A DNA stretch of 64,000 nt from Spirochaetae bacterium HGW-Spirochaetae-1 (GTDB taxonomy: Bacteria; Spirochaetota; UBA4802; UBA5550). How positions within the stretch are numbered: the stretch's first letter is position 1; each line of letters opens with the position of its first letter. The DNA lies in the NCBI GenBank assembly GCA_002839375.1, contig PGXY01000007.1, forward strand, positions 248,001 to 312,000. Reading direction: 5' to 3'. The notes under the pieces are model-generated. The model did no database searches and was not told the origin of the DNA. It worked only from the letters and a program-made list of their open reading frames with translations. Position numbers and translations under genes: made by a program. Below, piece after piece: positions 54,122 to 63,336 of this stretch.

Positions 54122-54444
54122 TTCGTTCTGCCGCATGACCCCTGAAAAGTTATGCGGCAGATGTATTTATAAGCACTTCCTTTGAAACTGAAAACAAGAT
54201 ATATTCCACCCCTCTAACTTTTTTATGACCCTCGAATTTTAACAATAAAGAACTTCAGTATCCTCTCAATTTCTTAATTTCCGCATAACAGACAAGAGAC
54301 TATTTTTTTTAAATTTTGTTGACATTATTCAACATTAAATTTTTTCTATTTTAAGAATAGAATTAATTTTCTATGTACTTCAGGCTTTACTATTCAATAT
54401 TTTTGTTATCAAACAGAAATATATCATGAATAAGGAGAAAATTT
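54122..54444. other. AT-rich intergenic region before the redox operon
   Basis: 323 bp with no open frame. A TTGACA occurs near 54319-54324, but a well-spaced -10 is not clear (TATTTT lies too far). GGAG sits upstream of the GTG start at 54445. No hairpin that I would call a terminator for metH was seen. Confidence 0.5.
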
Positions 54445-54996
54445 GTGAGACGATCAATTCTGCTATTCTTGTTACCATTCATTGTATTTTCATACCTGTT
54501 CTTTCTTATTTCCCAAACGGCATGCGACGCATTCAGAGCTCCCAGGCCGCAGAAAGAACTCCCCTTCAATCATAAATCGCATGTTACCAAGTATGGCGCA
54601 GAGGATTGCACCATGTGCCATGGTTACTATGCTGATGGCCGCTTCAAGGGAGTACCCACGGTCGCCGAGTGCGTCCAGTGTCACGACAGAGGAGGCGAAG
54701 TAACCGGTGATCCCGAAACACCGAAACGCAAGCCCTTCTTCGACAGCTACAAGGACACTGATAAACCCTGGGGTGCCTACGCGACACAACCCGATCTGGT
54801 CTACTTCAGCCACGAGGTTGTTATGACTGCCAAATATGAAGACGGCAGACTCAAGGCGCGATGTGGTTCATGTCACGGCGATAAAGCCGGTTCCATGACT
54901 ACAGAGATGATAAAAGGCAAAATGCTCATGGGTCAGTGTATGGACTGCCATACCGCATTAAAACTCAGCAATAAATGTATGGTTTGCCACGACTAA
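54445..54996 (+). CDS. Membrane-anchored pentaheme cytochrome c
   Basis: 183 residues from a GTG with AGGAG upstream. One N-terminal hydrophobic helix (LLFLLPFIVFSYLFFLI) anchors or exports it; TACDAF after the helix could be a relaxed lipobox. Five c-type heme sites CxxCH are present: CTMCH, CVQCH, CGSCH, CMDCH, CMVCH. Additional histidines (NHKSHVTKYG, SHEVVM) fit class III/c7-like bis-histidine hemes. It precedes genes for a molybdopterin-family subunit, a ferredoxin and an NrfD-like subunit, the order seen in Qrc (where the cytochrome is hexaheme) and resembling the ActABC core of alternative complex III. It probably passes electrons between periplasmic carriers and the complex. Confidence 0.88.
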   Translation: MRRSILLFLLPFIVFSYLFFLISQTACDAFRAPRPQKELPFNHKSHVTKYGAEDCTMCHGYYADGRFKGVPTVAECVQCHDRGGEVTGDPETPKRKPFFDSYKDTDKPWGAYATQPDLVYFSHEVVMTAKYEDGRLKARCGSCHGDKAGSMTTEMIKGKMLMGQCMDCHTALKLSNKCMVCHD

Positions 54997-55029
54997 TCAT
55001 GAAACTTAGCAAGAGGAGTATTTGAATCC

Positions 55030-56958
55030 ATGAAGAAAATAGAACGCAAAGAACTTTTAATGATGACCGGCGGGGCAGTCGTTGGTGGTCTTACGGGATA
55101 TGTGTTGTCAGGAGCCCCGTTTCTGATGTTTCAGGACCTGGCCGAATGGACCCAGGACCAGTATGTGCCCCTCAAAGGAGAAATTAAACTTCTCCAGAGC
55201 ATATGCCAGTCCTGCACGACCAAATGTGAAATTTCCGTACGGATGGTTGCTGACAGGGCCGTAAAGGTTGAAACTTCAAATGCCGCCTGTCCCCTGGGAC
55301 AAGCTTCACTGCAATTGCTGTATCATCCCGAACGTATAGACAAACCGTTGAAAAGAACGGGAAATAAAGGTAAGGGCCGCTTCGTCCCCGTATCATGGGA
55401 ATCAGCCATGGCGGATATTTCCGGCAAAATGAATGCCCTTGTAAAAAATAACAAAAAGGACGCCATTGCCGCCATCAACAAAGATATCAACCTCTCATCT
55501 GAACTTCTGGAGAAGCTGATAACATCGACGGGCAGCACAAATGTCTTTTATGAATCATCCCTCAACGCCCTGACCATGTCGGCCCTGGGCGGAGTAGTGG
55601 ATTACGACTTTAACAAGGCCGACTATGTTCTCAGTTTCGGCGCCAAGCTTTTCGAAGGTTGGGGAGTGCCCGGTGCCATGAACAAGGTCCTGGCCGCCTG
55701 GCCCGGCAGCGGCAAAAAACTGGTACAGGTCGACACGAACTGCTCACGCACTACGTCCCTGGCCGATGAGTGGGTGCCGGTAAAAGCAGGTACGGAGCCT
55801 GTTCTGGCCATGGGTATTGCCAATTATCTTATTAAAGAGAAAAAACTCATCTCGGCCGGCGAAGGATTCGCCAAATGGGCGCAATATGTTTATCAGTACG
55901 ACATGCCTACAACGGCAAAATTAACCGGTGTTTCCGAGGACAGAATCAAGGCGCTGGCCGAAGCATTCTACGGAGCCAGGAATCCCATGGCTGTTGCAGG
56001 CCGGGGAGCCCATGGTGTTTCATCTTCTGCATCGGAAATCATTGCCGTGTACGCCCTTAACACCCTGGTGCGATCCACATCAGTGAGCCTGAAACAATAC
56101 ACCGGCATGGGAACGGGAAAAAATCCCGCCGGTATTGATGATTTTATTAAAAACGGCAATTTCGAGCTCCTCTTCGTCAACGAGGCCGATCCCGTTTACA
56201 AAAGTGTTCTGGGAAAAGACCTGGCGGCAAAAATGGAAAAGGCCTTTGTTGTTGCCATGATGCCCCTGATCAATGATACGGCTCTCTACGCCGATTATGT
56301 GCTTCCTTCACTCACCTTCCTGGAGACCCTGCAGTCCGATGGTCAGACGGTGTTGAAGCCTTATGCGAGCGCAAAACATGCCGGTGATATCATCATCGAG
56401 CTGGCCGGCAAAGTAGATGCGGCAAAAGGAGCTTTCCCCTGGACCTCGTATCTCGATGCAGTAAAACAGGCGGGGAATACCCGCGGCGTGGCCGGCTTTT
56501 CATTCAAAGTTGACAAGCTGAAAGAGCAGCTCTCAGGATTTAAAAAACAGAAAGCCAATGCCGAGTATCCGCTGTCGCTGATTCCCGTTGAAATGCCCCT
56601 TGTGGGAGACGGTGATGGTATGGCTTTCCCCTATGTTCTGAAAAACATCGATTCTGACAGCTTTATGCTGGGAAAAATGAAAGTTCTCATGAACAAGGCA
56701 ACGGCTAAAAAAGAGGGAGTTTCTGAAGGAAGCTCCATAAAAATCATCTCTGAACGCGGAAAAATAGGCAGTGTCAAGGTTCATATAACCGATACGATTG
56801 CTCCCGATGTTGTTGCCGTTCCCCTGGGATTCGGCCATATGGCATACACCAAGTATGCGCAAAAAAAGGGAGTCAATCCCAAGGAAATTATGGCTGCTGA
56901 TATCGATCCTGTAACCGGCGCAGCTAACTGGTGGGGAACCAGGGTAAAAATCAGTTAA
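55030..56958 (+). CDS. Molybdopterin-oxidoreductase family subunit (QrcB/ActB-like)
   Basis: 642 residues. An N-terminal region with ERKELLMMTGGAVVGGL looks like a Tat signal with RK in place of RR. The iron-sulphur cysteines are C59, C62, C66 (CQSCTTKC) and C87. MopB-fold segments follow: PVSWESAMADI, the ALGGVV region, WVPVKAGTEPVLAMGIA, VNEADPVYKS, YADYVLPSLTFLET. The C-terminal dinucleotide-binding domain ends PVTGAANWWGTRVKI. Near residues 160-180, where catalytic family members carry the metal ligand, I see FYESSLNAL and no obvious Cys. In Qrc and Act complexes the homologous subunit lacks molybdenum and is structural, and this one may be the same. Confidence 0.83.
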   Translation: MKKIERKELLMMTGGAVVGGLTGYVLSGAPFLMFQDLAEWTQDQYVPLKGEIKLLQSICQSCTTKCEISVRMVADRAVKVETSNAACPLGQASLQLLYHPERIDKPLKRTGNKGKGRFVPVSWESAMADISGKMNALVKNNKKDAIAAINKDINLSSELLEKLITSTGSTNVFYESSLNALTMSALGGVVDYDFNKADYVLSFGAKLFEGWGVPGAMNKVLAAWPGSGKKLVQVDTNCSRTTSLADEWVPVKAGTEPVLAMGIANYLIKEKKLISAGEGFAKWAQYVYQYDMPTTAKLTGVSEDRIKALAEAFYGARNPMAVAGRGAHGVSSSASEIIAVYALNTLVRSTSVSLKQYTGMGTGKNPAGIDDFIKNGNFELLFVNEADPVYKSVLGKDLAAKMEKAFVVAMMPLINDTALYADYVLPSLTFLETLQSDGQTVLKPYASAKHAGDIIIELAGKVDAAKGAFPWTSYLDAVKQAGNTRGVAGFSFKVDKLKEQLSGFKKQKANAEYPLSLIPVEMPLVGDGDGMAFPYVLKNIDSDSFMLGKMKVLMNKATAKKEGVSEGSSIKIISERGKIGSVKVHITDTIAPDVVAVPLGFGHMAYTKYAQKKGVNPKEIMAADIDPVTGAANWWGTRVKIS

Positions 56959-56979
56959 GGAAAGAATGAGGTATTGATA

Positions 56980-57801
56980 ATGAAAACAAGCAACTCCAAG
57001 ATGAAAAGAAGATGGGGGATGGCCATAGACCTTGATAAATGCAACGGTTGCGGGCAGTGCTCCATCTCCTGTGCACAGGAAAACAATATGCCTATTTTCG
57101 AAGATGATTCCGATGTTCCCAAAAGGGTGTCTTTCCTTGATCTGATGAAAGTAACCAATGACAGGGACGCGAGTTATCCCGACGTAAAAGTGGCATTTAT
57201 TCCGAAAATGTGCCAGCAGTGTGAAGGCAACGACCCTCACAATCCCACACCTCCCTGCGTTTCGGTTTGCCCCGCAGTGGCAACGGACGTAGGAGACGAC
57301 GGAGTGGTGAGCCAGATATGGTCACGCTGCATCGGCTGCCGGTACTGCCAGACAGCCTGTCCTTACGAGGCCAGGGCCTTCAACTGGTGGAAGCCAAAAT
57401 ACGAATCAACTTTTAAAAAATCCCTCAATACCGATGTATCCATCGCATCAAGGGGAACAATTGTTAAATGCACCTTCTGCAGTCACATCTGGAAACGTGA
57501 ACGCGACAAGGCGGCGGCTAACGGCGAACTGGATATCAATGCCGTTACCTACTCGCCGGCATGTGTGACATCATGTCCCACGGGTGCCATGGTTTTCGGC
57601 GATCTCAATGATCCCGCATCGGAAATATCCATGCTTTCCAGGGATAAGAGGGCTTTCAGGCTCGTACACACCATAGATGAAAAGTCACCGGAAGAGCAGA
57701 AGAAGTTAATGAAAATCAAAAACTATCCGAATCCCAAAGTTTACTATCTCAGCAGTCAGAAGTGGATCCGCGATATGATGCGGTTTAACTCAGGTAAATA
57801 A
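56980..57801 (+). CDS. Four-cluster ferredoxin subunit (QrcC/ActB-like)
   Basis: 273 residues from ATG 56980 (GAGG eight nt upstream; a TTG two codons earlier is less likely). Four cysteine groups are readable: CNGCGQCSISC, CQQC with CVSVCP, CIGCRYCQTACP, and CTFC with CVTSCP. This matches the DmsB/HybA-type subunits with four iron-sulphur clusters found between the MopB and NrfD subunits of Qrc, Act, Psr and related complexes. No signal peptide, so export would need the MopB partner's signal (hitch-hiking). It wires electrons between the MopB/cytochrome part and the membrane quinone site. Confidence 0.92.
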   Translation: MKTSNSKMKRRWGMAIDLDKCNGCGQCSISCAQENNMPIFEDDSDVPKRVSFLDLMKVTNDRDASYPDVKVAFIPKMCQQCEGNDPHNPTPPCVSVCPAVATDVGDDGVVSQIWSRCIGCRYCQTACPYEARAFNWWKPKYESTFKKSLNTDVSIASRGTIVKCTFCSHIWKRERDKAAANGELDINAVTYSPACVTSCPTGAMVFGDLNDPASEISMLSRDKRAFRLVHTIDEKSPEEQKKLMKIKNYPNPKVYYLSSQKWIRDMMRFNSGK

Positions 57802-57812
57802 GGAGAAAACCC

Positions 57813-59075
57813 GTGAATGTAATATCAAAATTTTTCAATGACATGAAAGAACTCTATAAGAGTTATCCCAAAAATATCAGGATCACACTGCTGGTACTCA
57901 TTGCACTGGTTTGTGGATTCGGTATATTCGCAATCCAGATCCTCTTCTGGGGACTGGGGTATACGGACATGAATAATGTCTTCACCTGGGGAAACTGGAT
58001 TATCGGCGACCTGGGCCTGGTGGCCCTGGGAGGCGGAGCCTTTTTTACCGGTTTCTTCCTCTATATTTTCAGAGTGGAAAAGCTGGAACCTATAATCAAC
58101 TCAACGGTGCTTATTGGTTTCATGTGCTATCTTTTCACCTTTGTGTTTCTTCTTTTTGACCTGGGACAGCCCCTGCGATGCTGGTTCGGTTTTGCCTATC
58201 CCAACTGGGGTGAGCATCTCATGCCGACCTCCATGCTGACAGAAGTATTCTTCTGCTTGTCGGCATACTTCTGCATCCTCTGCGTCGAGCTCGTCCCGGT
58301 AGCACTTCGACACAAGTTTCTCGACAACGTCCCCGTTCTCCATACCATCGGCCACTACATGCACAAGCTGATGTGGATCATGGCTGCGGCTGGTACCTTC
58401 CTTTCATTCTTCCACCAGGGATCACTGGGCGGCGGCATGTGGGACGTGCTCTACGGAAAACCAGGCTGGTACAGGCCTCATCACCAGTACTTCTTCCTGG
58501 CGATCGTTGCAGCAACGGCGGGTGGAACATCCTTCATGACACTGTGCCCCTATATCGCAGGGAAAATAATGAAGAAAGAAGTTATGCCGAAAGAAACCTA
58601 TTGGACGCTGACAAAAATTTCCGGCGCCATGTTCATCTTCTACACCCTTTTCAGGACCTATGACGTATACTCCATGGCGGCAAAATATGTTCCCATGGCA
58701 GACCGCAAGTTTACCGATATTTATGGCGGTTATTACGGCTTATGGCTCGTTGTTCTGGAATTTATATTTTTGGCAGCCCCGGTGGTTCTGCTCAATTTAA
58801 AAAAATTCCGCGAACAGGAAAAATTTATGGCCATCGGTATAAGCGGCGGAGTACTCGCCATCATTACCAGCAAGCTGGAAGTCATGCTCCATGGTTTCTC
58901 GGTGCCTAACTTCCCCTGGAGACCCTTTGCCGCATACAACCCCACATTCCAGGAATGGATTATAACCCTGGGCTGTTTCGCCACCATGATTCTGATCTAT
59001 ACGGTATTTGCCAAATGGTTCAGACTGTTTCCTCACCTCGATCATGAAGGTCATGGCGAAGGGGAAGCTCATTAA
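57813..59075 (+). CDS. NrfD/PsrC-like membrane subunit (QrcD/ActC-like)
   Basis: 420 residues from a GTG with AGGAG upstream. About ten hydrophobic helices. GGGAFFTGFFLYIFRV, FLLFDLGQPLRCWFGFAYPNW and LSFFHQGSLGGGMWDVLYGKPGWYRP (in parts) carry the acidic/His/Arg positions typical of the NrfD family quinone-site subunits, in the longer 10-TM form seen in ActC and QrcD. It anchors the complex and exchanges electrons with menaquinone. The protein ends with a His-rich tail (HLDHEGHGEGEAH). Last gene of the operon, followed by a terminator. No actD, actE or actF homologue follows, so the complex is a four-subunit form. Confidence 0.9.
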   Translation: MNVISKFFNDMKELYKSYPKNIRITLLVLIALVCGFGIFAIQILFWGLGYTDMNNVFTWGNWIIGDLGLVALGGGAFFTGFFLYIFRVEKLEPIINSTVLIGFMCYLFTFVFLLFDLGQPLRCWFGFAYPNWGEHLMPTSMLTEVFFCLSAYFCILCVELVPVALRHKFLDNVPVLHTIGHYMHKLMWIMAAAGTFLSFFHQGSLGGGMWDVLYGKPGWYRPHHQYFFLAIVAATAGGTSFMTLCPYIAGKIMKKEVMPKETYWTLTKISGAMFIFYTLFRTYDVYSMAAKYVPMADRKFTDIYGGYYGLWLVVLEFIFLAAPVVLLNLKKFREQEKFMAIGISGGVLAIITSKLEVMLHGFSVPNFPWRPFAAYNPTFQEWIITLGCFATMILIYTVFAKWFRLFPHLDHEGHGEGEAH

Positions 59076-59102
59076 AAGACATTACACTTGTAAATAATAA
59101 AT

Positions 59103-59136
59103 AAAAAAAGGTGCCCCCAGAGGGTACCTTTTTTTA
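59103..59136 (+). terminator. Rho-independent terminator of the redox operon
   Basis: AAAAAGGTGCCC (59105-59116), 5-nt loop CCAGA, GGGTACCTTTTT (59122-59133) with one G-U pair, then more T. It lies 30 nt after the NrfD-like stop. The remaining stretch 59137-59371 has no recognisable gene; it must contain the acyltransferase promoter. Confidence 0.88.
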
Positions 59137-59371
59137 TTCCCATATCCCCCGGAACCGCTGATAAAAAATGATATGAAAAAATAAATCAGATAAATAAAAA
59201 AGCGTTGCCCCTCAGGACCCTTCTTTCAATACTTAGATAAATTGCCAATCATAAACAGGTCAGGGGAGACCTGCCAAACCACAACACAATTATGAGACAC
59301 ACAGACTCATTAATCGGATTGTAATAACGGCGAAAATTCCTATATATACTCCATACGCAAAGGATATGATA

Positions 59372-60295
59372 ATGCTTAAACATTTTTTTAACCGTGTATT
59401 CGCGTGTATAATAATCACCATACTTTTTATAAATACTCTTGCCTGCGCAGCACAGCTCTTCCCGCTTGCCATTATCAAATTTTTAATTCCATTCAAATGG
59501 TGGCGGAAAATTCTCAATAAAATACTGATAAGAGTGGCGAACAACTGGGTTCTAATAAATTCGTTGTTTATTCACTACTGCTTCAATATTAAGTGGAACA
59601 TAACAGGTCTTGAGAAACTTAAAAAAAAGGACTGGTATCTGGTTATATCCAATCACCAGTCATGGGTTGATATAATCATAATACAGAAAATACTTTATGG
59701 CAGGATACCATACATAAAGTTCTTCCTTAAGAAAGAACTGATCTGGGTGCCGATTATGGGGCCAGCCTGGTGGGCCCTTGACTTTCCCTTTATGAAACGA
59801 TACACAAAGGAGCAAGTGGCAAGAAACCCTAAACTGAAAGGGAAAGACATTGAGATCACACGCAAGGCCTGCGAAAAATTCAAGACCGAGCCTGTGGCAA
59901 TCATGACATTCCCAGAAGGGACCCGTTTCACACCGGAAAAGCACGATATGCAGAACTCGCCATACGAACATCTGCTCAAGGCAAAGGCTGGCGGTGTCTC
60001 TTTCACCATTTCATCAATGGGGGAGCACCTGCACAAGCTGCTCAATATAACTATAATATATCCCGAGGGACCCAAAAGCCTGTGGGATTTCCTCTGCAGA
60101 AAAATAAGGAGTGTTGATATCGTCGTGGAAACAGTAGATATCCCCGAACATTTTGTAAAGGCGAATATTGAAGATCCTGCCTTCCAGAAAGAATTCACCG
60201 GGTGGCTGAACGAGATATGGAGTAAAAAAGACCAGTTGATTCACAGGATCACCGAAGAGAAAAAGAGCCGTTCAGGACCATCAATCAAGTTTTAA
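59372..60295 (+). CDS. PlsC-type acyltransferase
   Basis: 307 residues from ATG 59372, which has AAGGA seven nt upstream (an ATG two codons earlier is too close to it). An N-terminal hydrophobic helix (about 8-35) precedes the acyltransferase domain. The HX4D motif reads SNHQSWVDI and the second block TFPEGTRFTPEK; KKELIWVPIMGPAWWALDF and ITIIYPEG complete the set. It resembles the YihG branch of 1-acylglycerol-3-phosphate acyltransferases, which add the second acyl chain to lysophosphatidate. It is the only gene between two terminators, so it is probably transcribed alone. Confidence 0.88.
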   Translation: MLKHFFNRVFACIIITILFINTLACAAQLFPLAIIKFLIPFKWWRKILNKILIRVANNWVLINSLFIHYCFNIKWNITGLEKLKKKDWYLVISNHQSWVDIIIIQKILYGRIPYIKFFLKKELIWVPIMGPAWWALDFPFMKRYTKEQVARNPKLKGKDIEITRKACEKFKTEPVAIMTFPEGTRFTPEKHDMQNSPYEHLLKAKAGGVSFTISSMGEHLHKLLNITIIYPEGPKSLWDFLCRKIRSVDIVVETVDIPEHFVKANIEDPAFQKEFTGWLNEIWSKKDQLIHRITEEKKSRSGPSIKF

Positions 60296-60326
60296 CATTA
60301 TAACAACGGATAACCCGATAAATCCG

Positions 60327-60357
60327 GCAGGGGATTGGCCGCAACCCTATCCCCTGC
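60327..60357. terminator. Probable bidirectional terminator
   Basis: Perfect 9-bp inverted repeat GCAGGGGAT (60327-60335) / ATCCCCTGC (60349-60357), 13-nt loop, between convergent acyltransferase and folD genes. T-tracts are weak on both sides. Confidence 0.55.
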
Positions 60358-60373
60358 ATGCTTCTATATTTAT

Positions 60374-61264
60374 TTACTTTATTCCATTCTGGAGCCTGCA
60401 GGCCTTCACCGTATTTTTCAGGAGCATGGTGATGGTCATGGGCCCTACCCCGCCCGGCACGGGCGTTATGGCTGAAGCCTTTTTTGAAACCCCTTCGAAA
60501 TCCACATCACCCACCAGTTTTGTTTTACTGCTGTCATCGGGATGAGGAATTCTATTTGTTCCCACATCAATTACCATGACACCATCCTTTACCATATCGG
60601 CGGTCACGGTATTGGGTCTGCCGGCAGCCACCACCAGGATGTCGGCCTGTTTCGTATAATAGCCGATATCTTGTGCCGCGGTATGACATACGGTCACAAT
60701 GCAGTTTGCACGATCATTTTTCTGCACCATCATATTTGCAATGGGCTTCCCAACGATATTGCTTCTTCCAACAACCACCAGGTGTTTTCCCTTTATGTTC
60801 GGGTCAGTCCGCGCGATGAGTTCCTGAATACCGAAAGGAGTACAGGGACAGAAACAATCGTCATCACCTATCACGATCTTCCCCACATTGACGGGATGGA
60901 AACCGTCCACATCCTTCATGGGATCTATCCTGTTGATGACCTTTTCTTCGTTTATATGTTTTGGAAGGGGCAGCTGCACCAGGATTCCATTAACGTCGCC
61001 GTTCCTGTTCAGATCATCTACCAGGGCCAAGAGCTTTTCTTCACTGGTATCACTGGAAAGAGTATATTCATACGACCTGATACCCAACTCCTCACAGCCT
61101 TTTTTTTTGTTTCTGACATAAATTGCCGATGCAGGGTCATCCCCTACCAGCACAACTGCCAGTCCCGGAACCAGATTCCTGTTTTTTTTCAGATCAAGAA
61201 CATCTTCCTTAACCTCATTCCTGATTTCTTCCGACACCTTTTTCCCATCAATAATTAACGCCAT
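60374..61264 (-). CDS. folD: Bifunctional methylenetetrahydrofolate dehydrogenase/cyclohydrolase
   Basis: 296 residues. VLVGDDPASAIYVRNKKKGCEELG holds the catalytic tyrosine and lysine (YVRNKKK), GILVQLPLPKHI and DVDGFHPVN follow, VVGRSNIVGKPIANMM is the NADP loop and TPVPGGVGPMTITML the C-terminal hallmark. FolD interconverts 5,10-methylene-, methenyl- and 10-formyl-tetrahydrofolate, feeding purine and formyl-Met synthesis and, via MetF, the methionine synthase found 7 kb away. It starts divergently from ilvD. Confidence 0.96.
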   Translation of the reverse strand: MALIIDGKKVSEEIRNEVKEDVLDLKKNRNLVPGLAVVLVGDDPASAIYVRNKKKGCEELGIRSYEYTLSSDTSEEKLLALVDDLNRNGDVNGILVQLPLPKHINEEKVINRIDPMKDVDGFHPVNVGKIVIGDDDCFCPCTPFGIQELIARTDPNIKGKHLVVVGRSNIVGKPIANMMVQKNDRANCIVTVCHTAAQDIGYYTKQADILVVAAGRPNTVTADMVKDGVMVIDVGTNRIPHPDDSSKTKLVGDVDFEGVSKKASAITPVPGGVGPMTITMLLKNTVKACRLQNGIK

Positions 61265-61449
61265 ATATTTCTCCTCGTCGCCAGGGGCGGTTTATTTACA
61301 AAATATGATATACACATTGTTTTTAAGCATTTTTTTCGGCAAGAAATTTATGAAATACCAGTCATATAAAATGCTAAATGGTATTGAACTTGACAGATAC
61401 AGGTTCGTCTTTTACTTTCCCTGTTATCAATTTTTTTTGGAGGATCAAC

Positions 61450-63297
61450 ATGGCAATACCACTGAGAAGCCGGATAAGCACCCAGGGAAGAAAAATGGCC
61501 GGCGCCCGAAGCCTGTGGAGGGCCAATGGCATGAAAGAAGACCAGATAGGACAGCCCATAATTGCCGTCGTCAATTCATTCACGCAATTCGTACCGGGCC
61601 ATGTTCACCTCCATGAAATCGGGCAGCATGTTAAATCTATCATTGAAAAACAGGGATGCTTCGCGGCCGAATTCAATACCATCGCCATTGACGATGGTAT
61701 TGCCATGGGCCACAATGGGATGCTCTATTCCCTCCCTTCCAGGGATCTCATAGCCGACAGCGTTGAGTACATGTGCAATGCCCATACCGTTGATGCCATG
61801 ATCTGCATCAGCAATTGCGACAAAATCACCCCCGGCATGCTCATGGCCGCCATGCGCCTCAATATTCCAGCCATATTTGTGTCCGGCGGTCCCATGGAAG
61901 CCGGAATTTTCAAGGAAAAGAAAAGAGATCTCATCGATGCAATTGTACAGAGCGCCGACACCTCGGTATCTGACGAGGATATTGCCGGGCTGGAACGCTC
62001 TGCCTGCCCCACCTGCGGTTCCTGTTCCGGCATGTTTACGGCCAATTCCATGAACTGCCTCACCGAGGCCCTGGGCATGGCCCTTCCCGGCAACGGCACC
62101 GTGGTAGCCACGCATAAAACCAGGAAGTTGCTGTTCGAGGAAGCTGCCCGCCACATTGTAGAAATGACAAAGCAGTATTACGACAGGGGCGATGATTCCG
62201 TTCTGCCCCGGTCCATCGCCACTCGGCAGGCATTCCTCAATGCAATGTCCCTTGATATAGCCATGGGCGGATCAACCAATACGGTTCTCCATCTGCTCGC
62301 CATTGCCGATGCCGGAGAGGTCGCCTTCAGCATGAAGGATATCGATACCCTCTCCCGCAAAATTCCCAACCTGTGCAAGGTGGCCCCCAGCTCCCATTAT
62401 CACGTCGAAGATGTCAACCGTGCAGGAGGCATCATGTCCATCATGGGCGAGCTGGACCGCCAGGGCCTCATTGATAAATCAGTAAAAAGAGTGGATTCAC
62501 CGAACCTTGGCGCGACCCTGGACCGGTACGATATAATGAGAAGCACCGTCACCAATGAGGCTGTCAGCATCTTCAAAAGCGGACCGGCACACGCCGGGCG
62601 CAACCTTGTCATGGGGTCCCAGGAAACCATGTACGGTGAACTTGACAGAGACCGTTCAGCCGGCTGCATACGCGACCGTGAACACTGCTACAGTCCCGAT
62701 GGCGGTCTCGCCGTGCTCTTCGGCAATCTGGCCCAGAACGGCTCTATTGTCAAAACGGCCGGGGTTGACCCATCCATTTATAAATTCAGCGGTCCTGCAC
62801 GCGTTTTCTTCTCCCAGGAGGCAGCCGTTGATGCAATCATCGCCGGAGAAATCAAGGCGGGGGATGTGATGGTTATTCGATATGAAGGTCCCAAAGGCGG
62901 TCCCGGCATGCAGGAGATGCTTTATCCCACTTCGTACATCAACTCCATGGGTCTGGGAAAATCCTGCGCTCTCATAACCGACGGTCGTTTCTCGGGCGGT
63001 ACGGCAGGTCTGTCCATCGGCCATGTTTCGCCCGAGGCTGCATCGGGAGGAAATATCGGCCTTGTTGAAAATGGCGATTTGATAGATATCGATATACCGG
63101 CCCGATCATTGAATGTGCGCGTCAGTGATTCCGATCTTGAAAAACGGCGGCAGAAGGAACTGGCCAGAGGGGAAAAGGCCTTTGCTCCCACAGGAAGGGA
63201 CAGAAAGGTGTCCAGGGCCTTACAGGCCTATTCGCTGCTGGTATCTTCGGCTGACCGTGGAGCGGTACGTATCATACCCGATTCCTGCGAAGAATAG
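61450..63297 (+). CDS. ilvD: Dihydroxy-acid dehydratase
   Basis: 615 residues from ATG 61450 (GGAGG upstream), matching the usual IlvD length; the open frame to the left is not part of the protein. The iron-sulphur cysteines are in [13 protein letters not shown] and [19 protein letters not shown], and [19 protein letters not shown] is the conserved C-terminal motif. It dehydrates dihydroxy-isovalerate and dihydroxy-methylvalerate in valine, isoleucine and leucine synthesis. Other ilv genes are not adjacent. Confidence 0.96.
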   Translation: MAIPLRSRISTQGRKMAGARSLWRANGMKEDQIGQPIIAVVNSFTQFVPGHVHLHEIGQHVKSIIEKQGCFAAEFNTIAIDDGIAMGHNGMLYSLPSRDLIADSVEYMCNAHTVDAMICISNCDKITPGMLMAAMRLNIPAIFVSGGPMEAGIFKEKKRDLIDAIVQSADTSVSDEDIAGLERSACPTCGSCSGMFTANSMNCLTEALGMALPGNGTVVATHKTRKLLFEEAARHIVEMTKQYYDRGDDSVLPRSIATRQAFLNAMSLDIAMGGSTNTVLHLLAIADAGEVAFSMKDIDTLSRKIPNLCKVAPSSHYHVEDVNRAGGIMSIMGELDRQGLIDKSVKRVDSPNLGATLDRYDIMRSTVTNEAVSIFKSGPAHAGRNLVMGSQETMYGELDRDRSAGCIRDREHCYSPDGGLAVLFGNLAQNGSIVKTAGVDPSIYKFSGPARVFFSQEAAVDAIIAGEIKAGDVMVIRYEGPKGGPGMQEMLYPTSYINSMGLGKSCALITDGRFSGGTAGLSIGHVSPEAASGGNIGLVENGDLIDIDIPARSLNVRVSDSDLEKRRQKELARGEKAFAPTGRDRKVSRALQAYSLLVSSADRGAVRIIPDSCEE

Positions 63298-63318
63298 GCA
63301 GGGGCTCTGACCCCTGCC
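63297..63318. terminator. Hairpin containing a GGGGCTCTGACCCC element, convergent gene end
   Basis: GGCAGGGG (63297-63304), loop CTCTGA, CCCCTGCC (63311-63318), a perfect 8-bp stem straight after the ilvD stop and 18 nt from the stop of the exonuclease. There is no T-tract, so termination is uncertain; its core is the dispersed element. Confidence 0.5.
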
Positions 63319-63336
63319 CCGCGGACACCATTCTTT

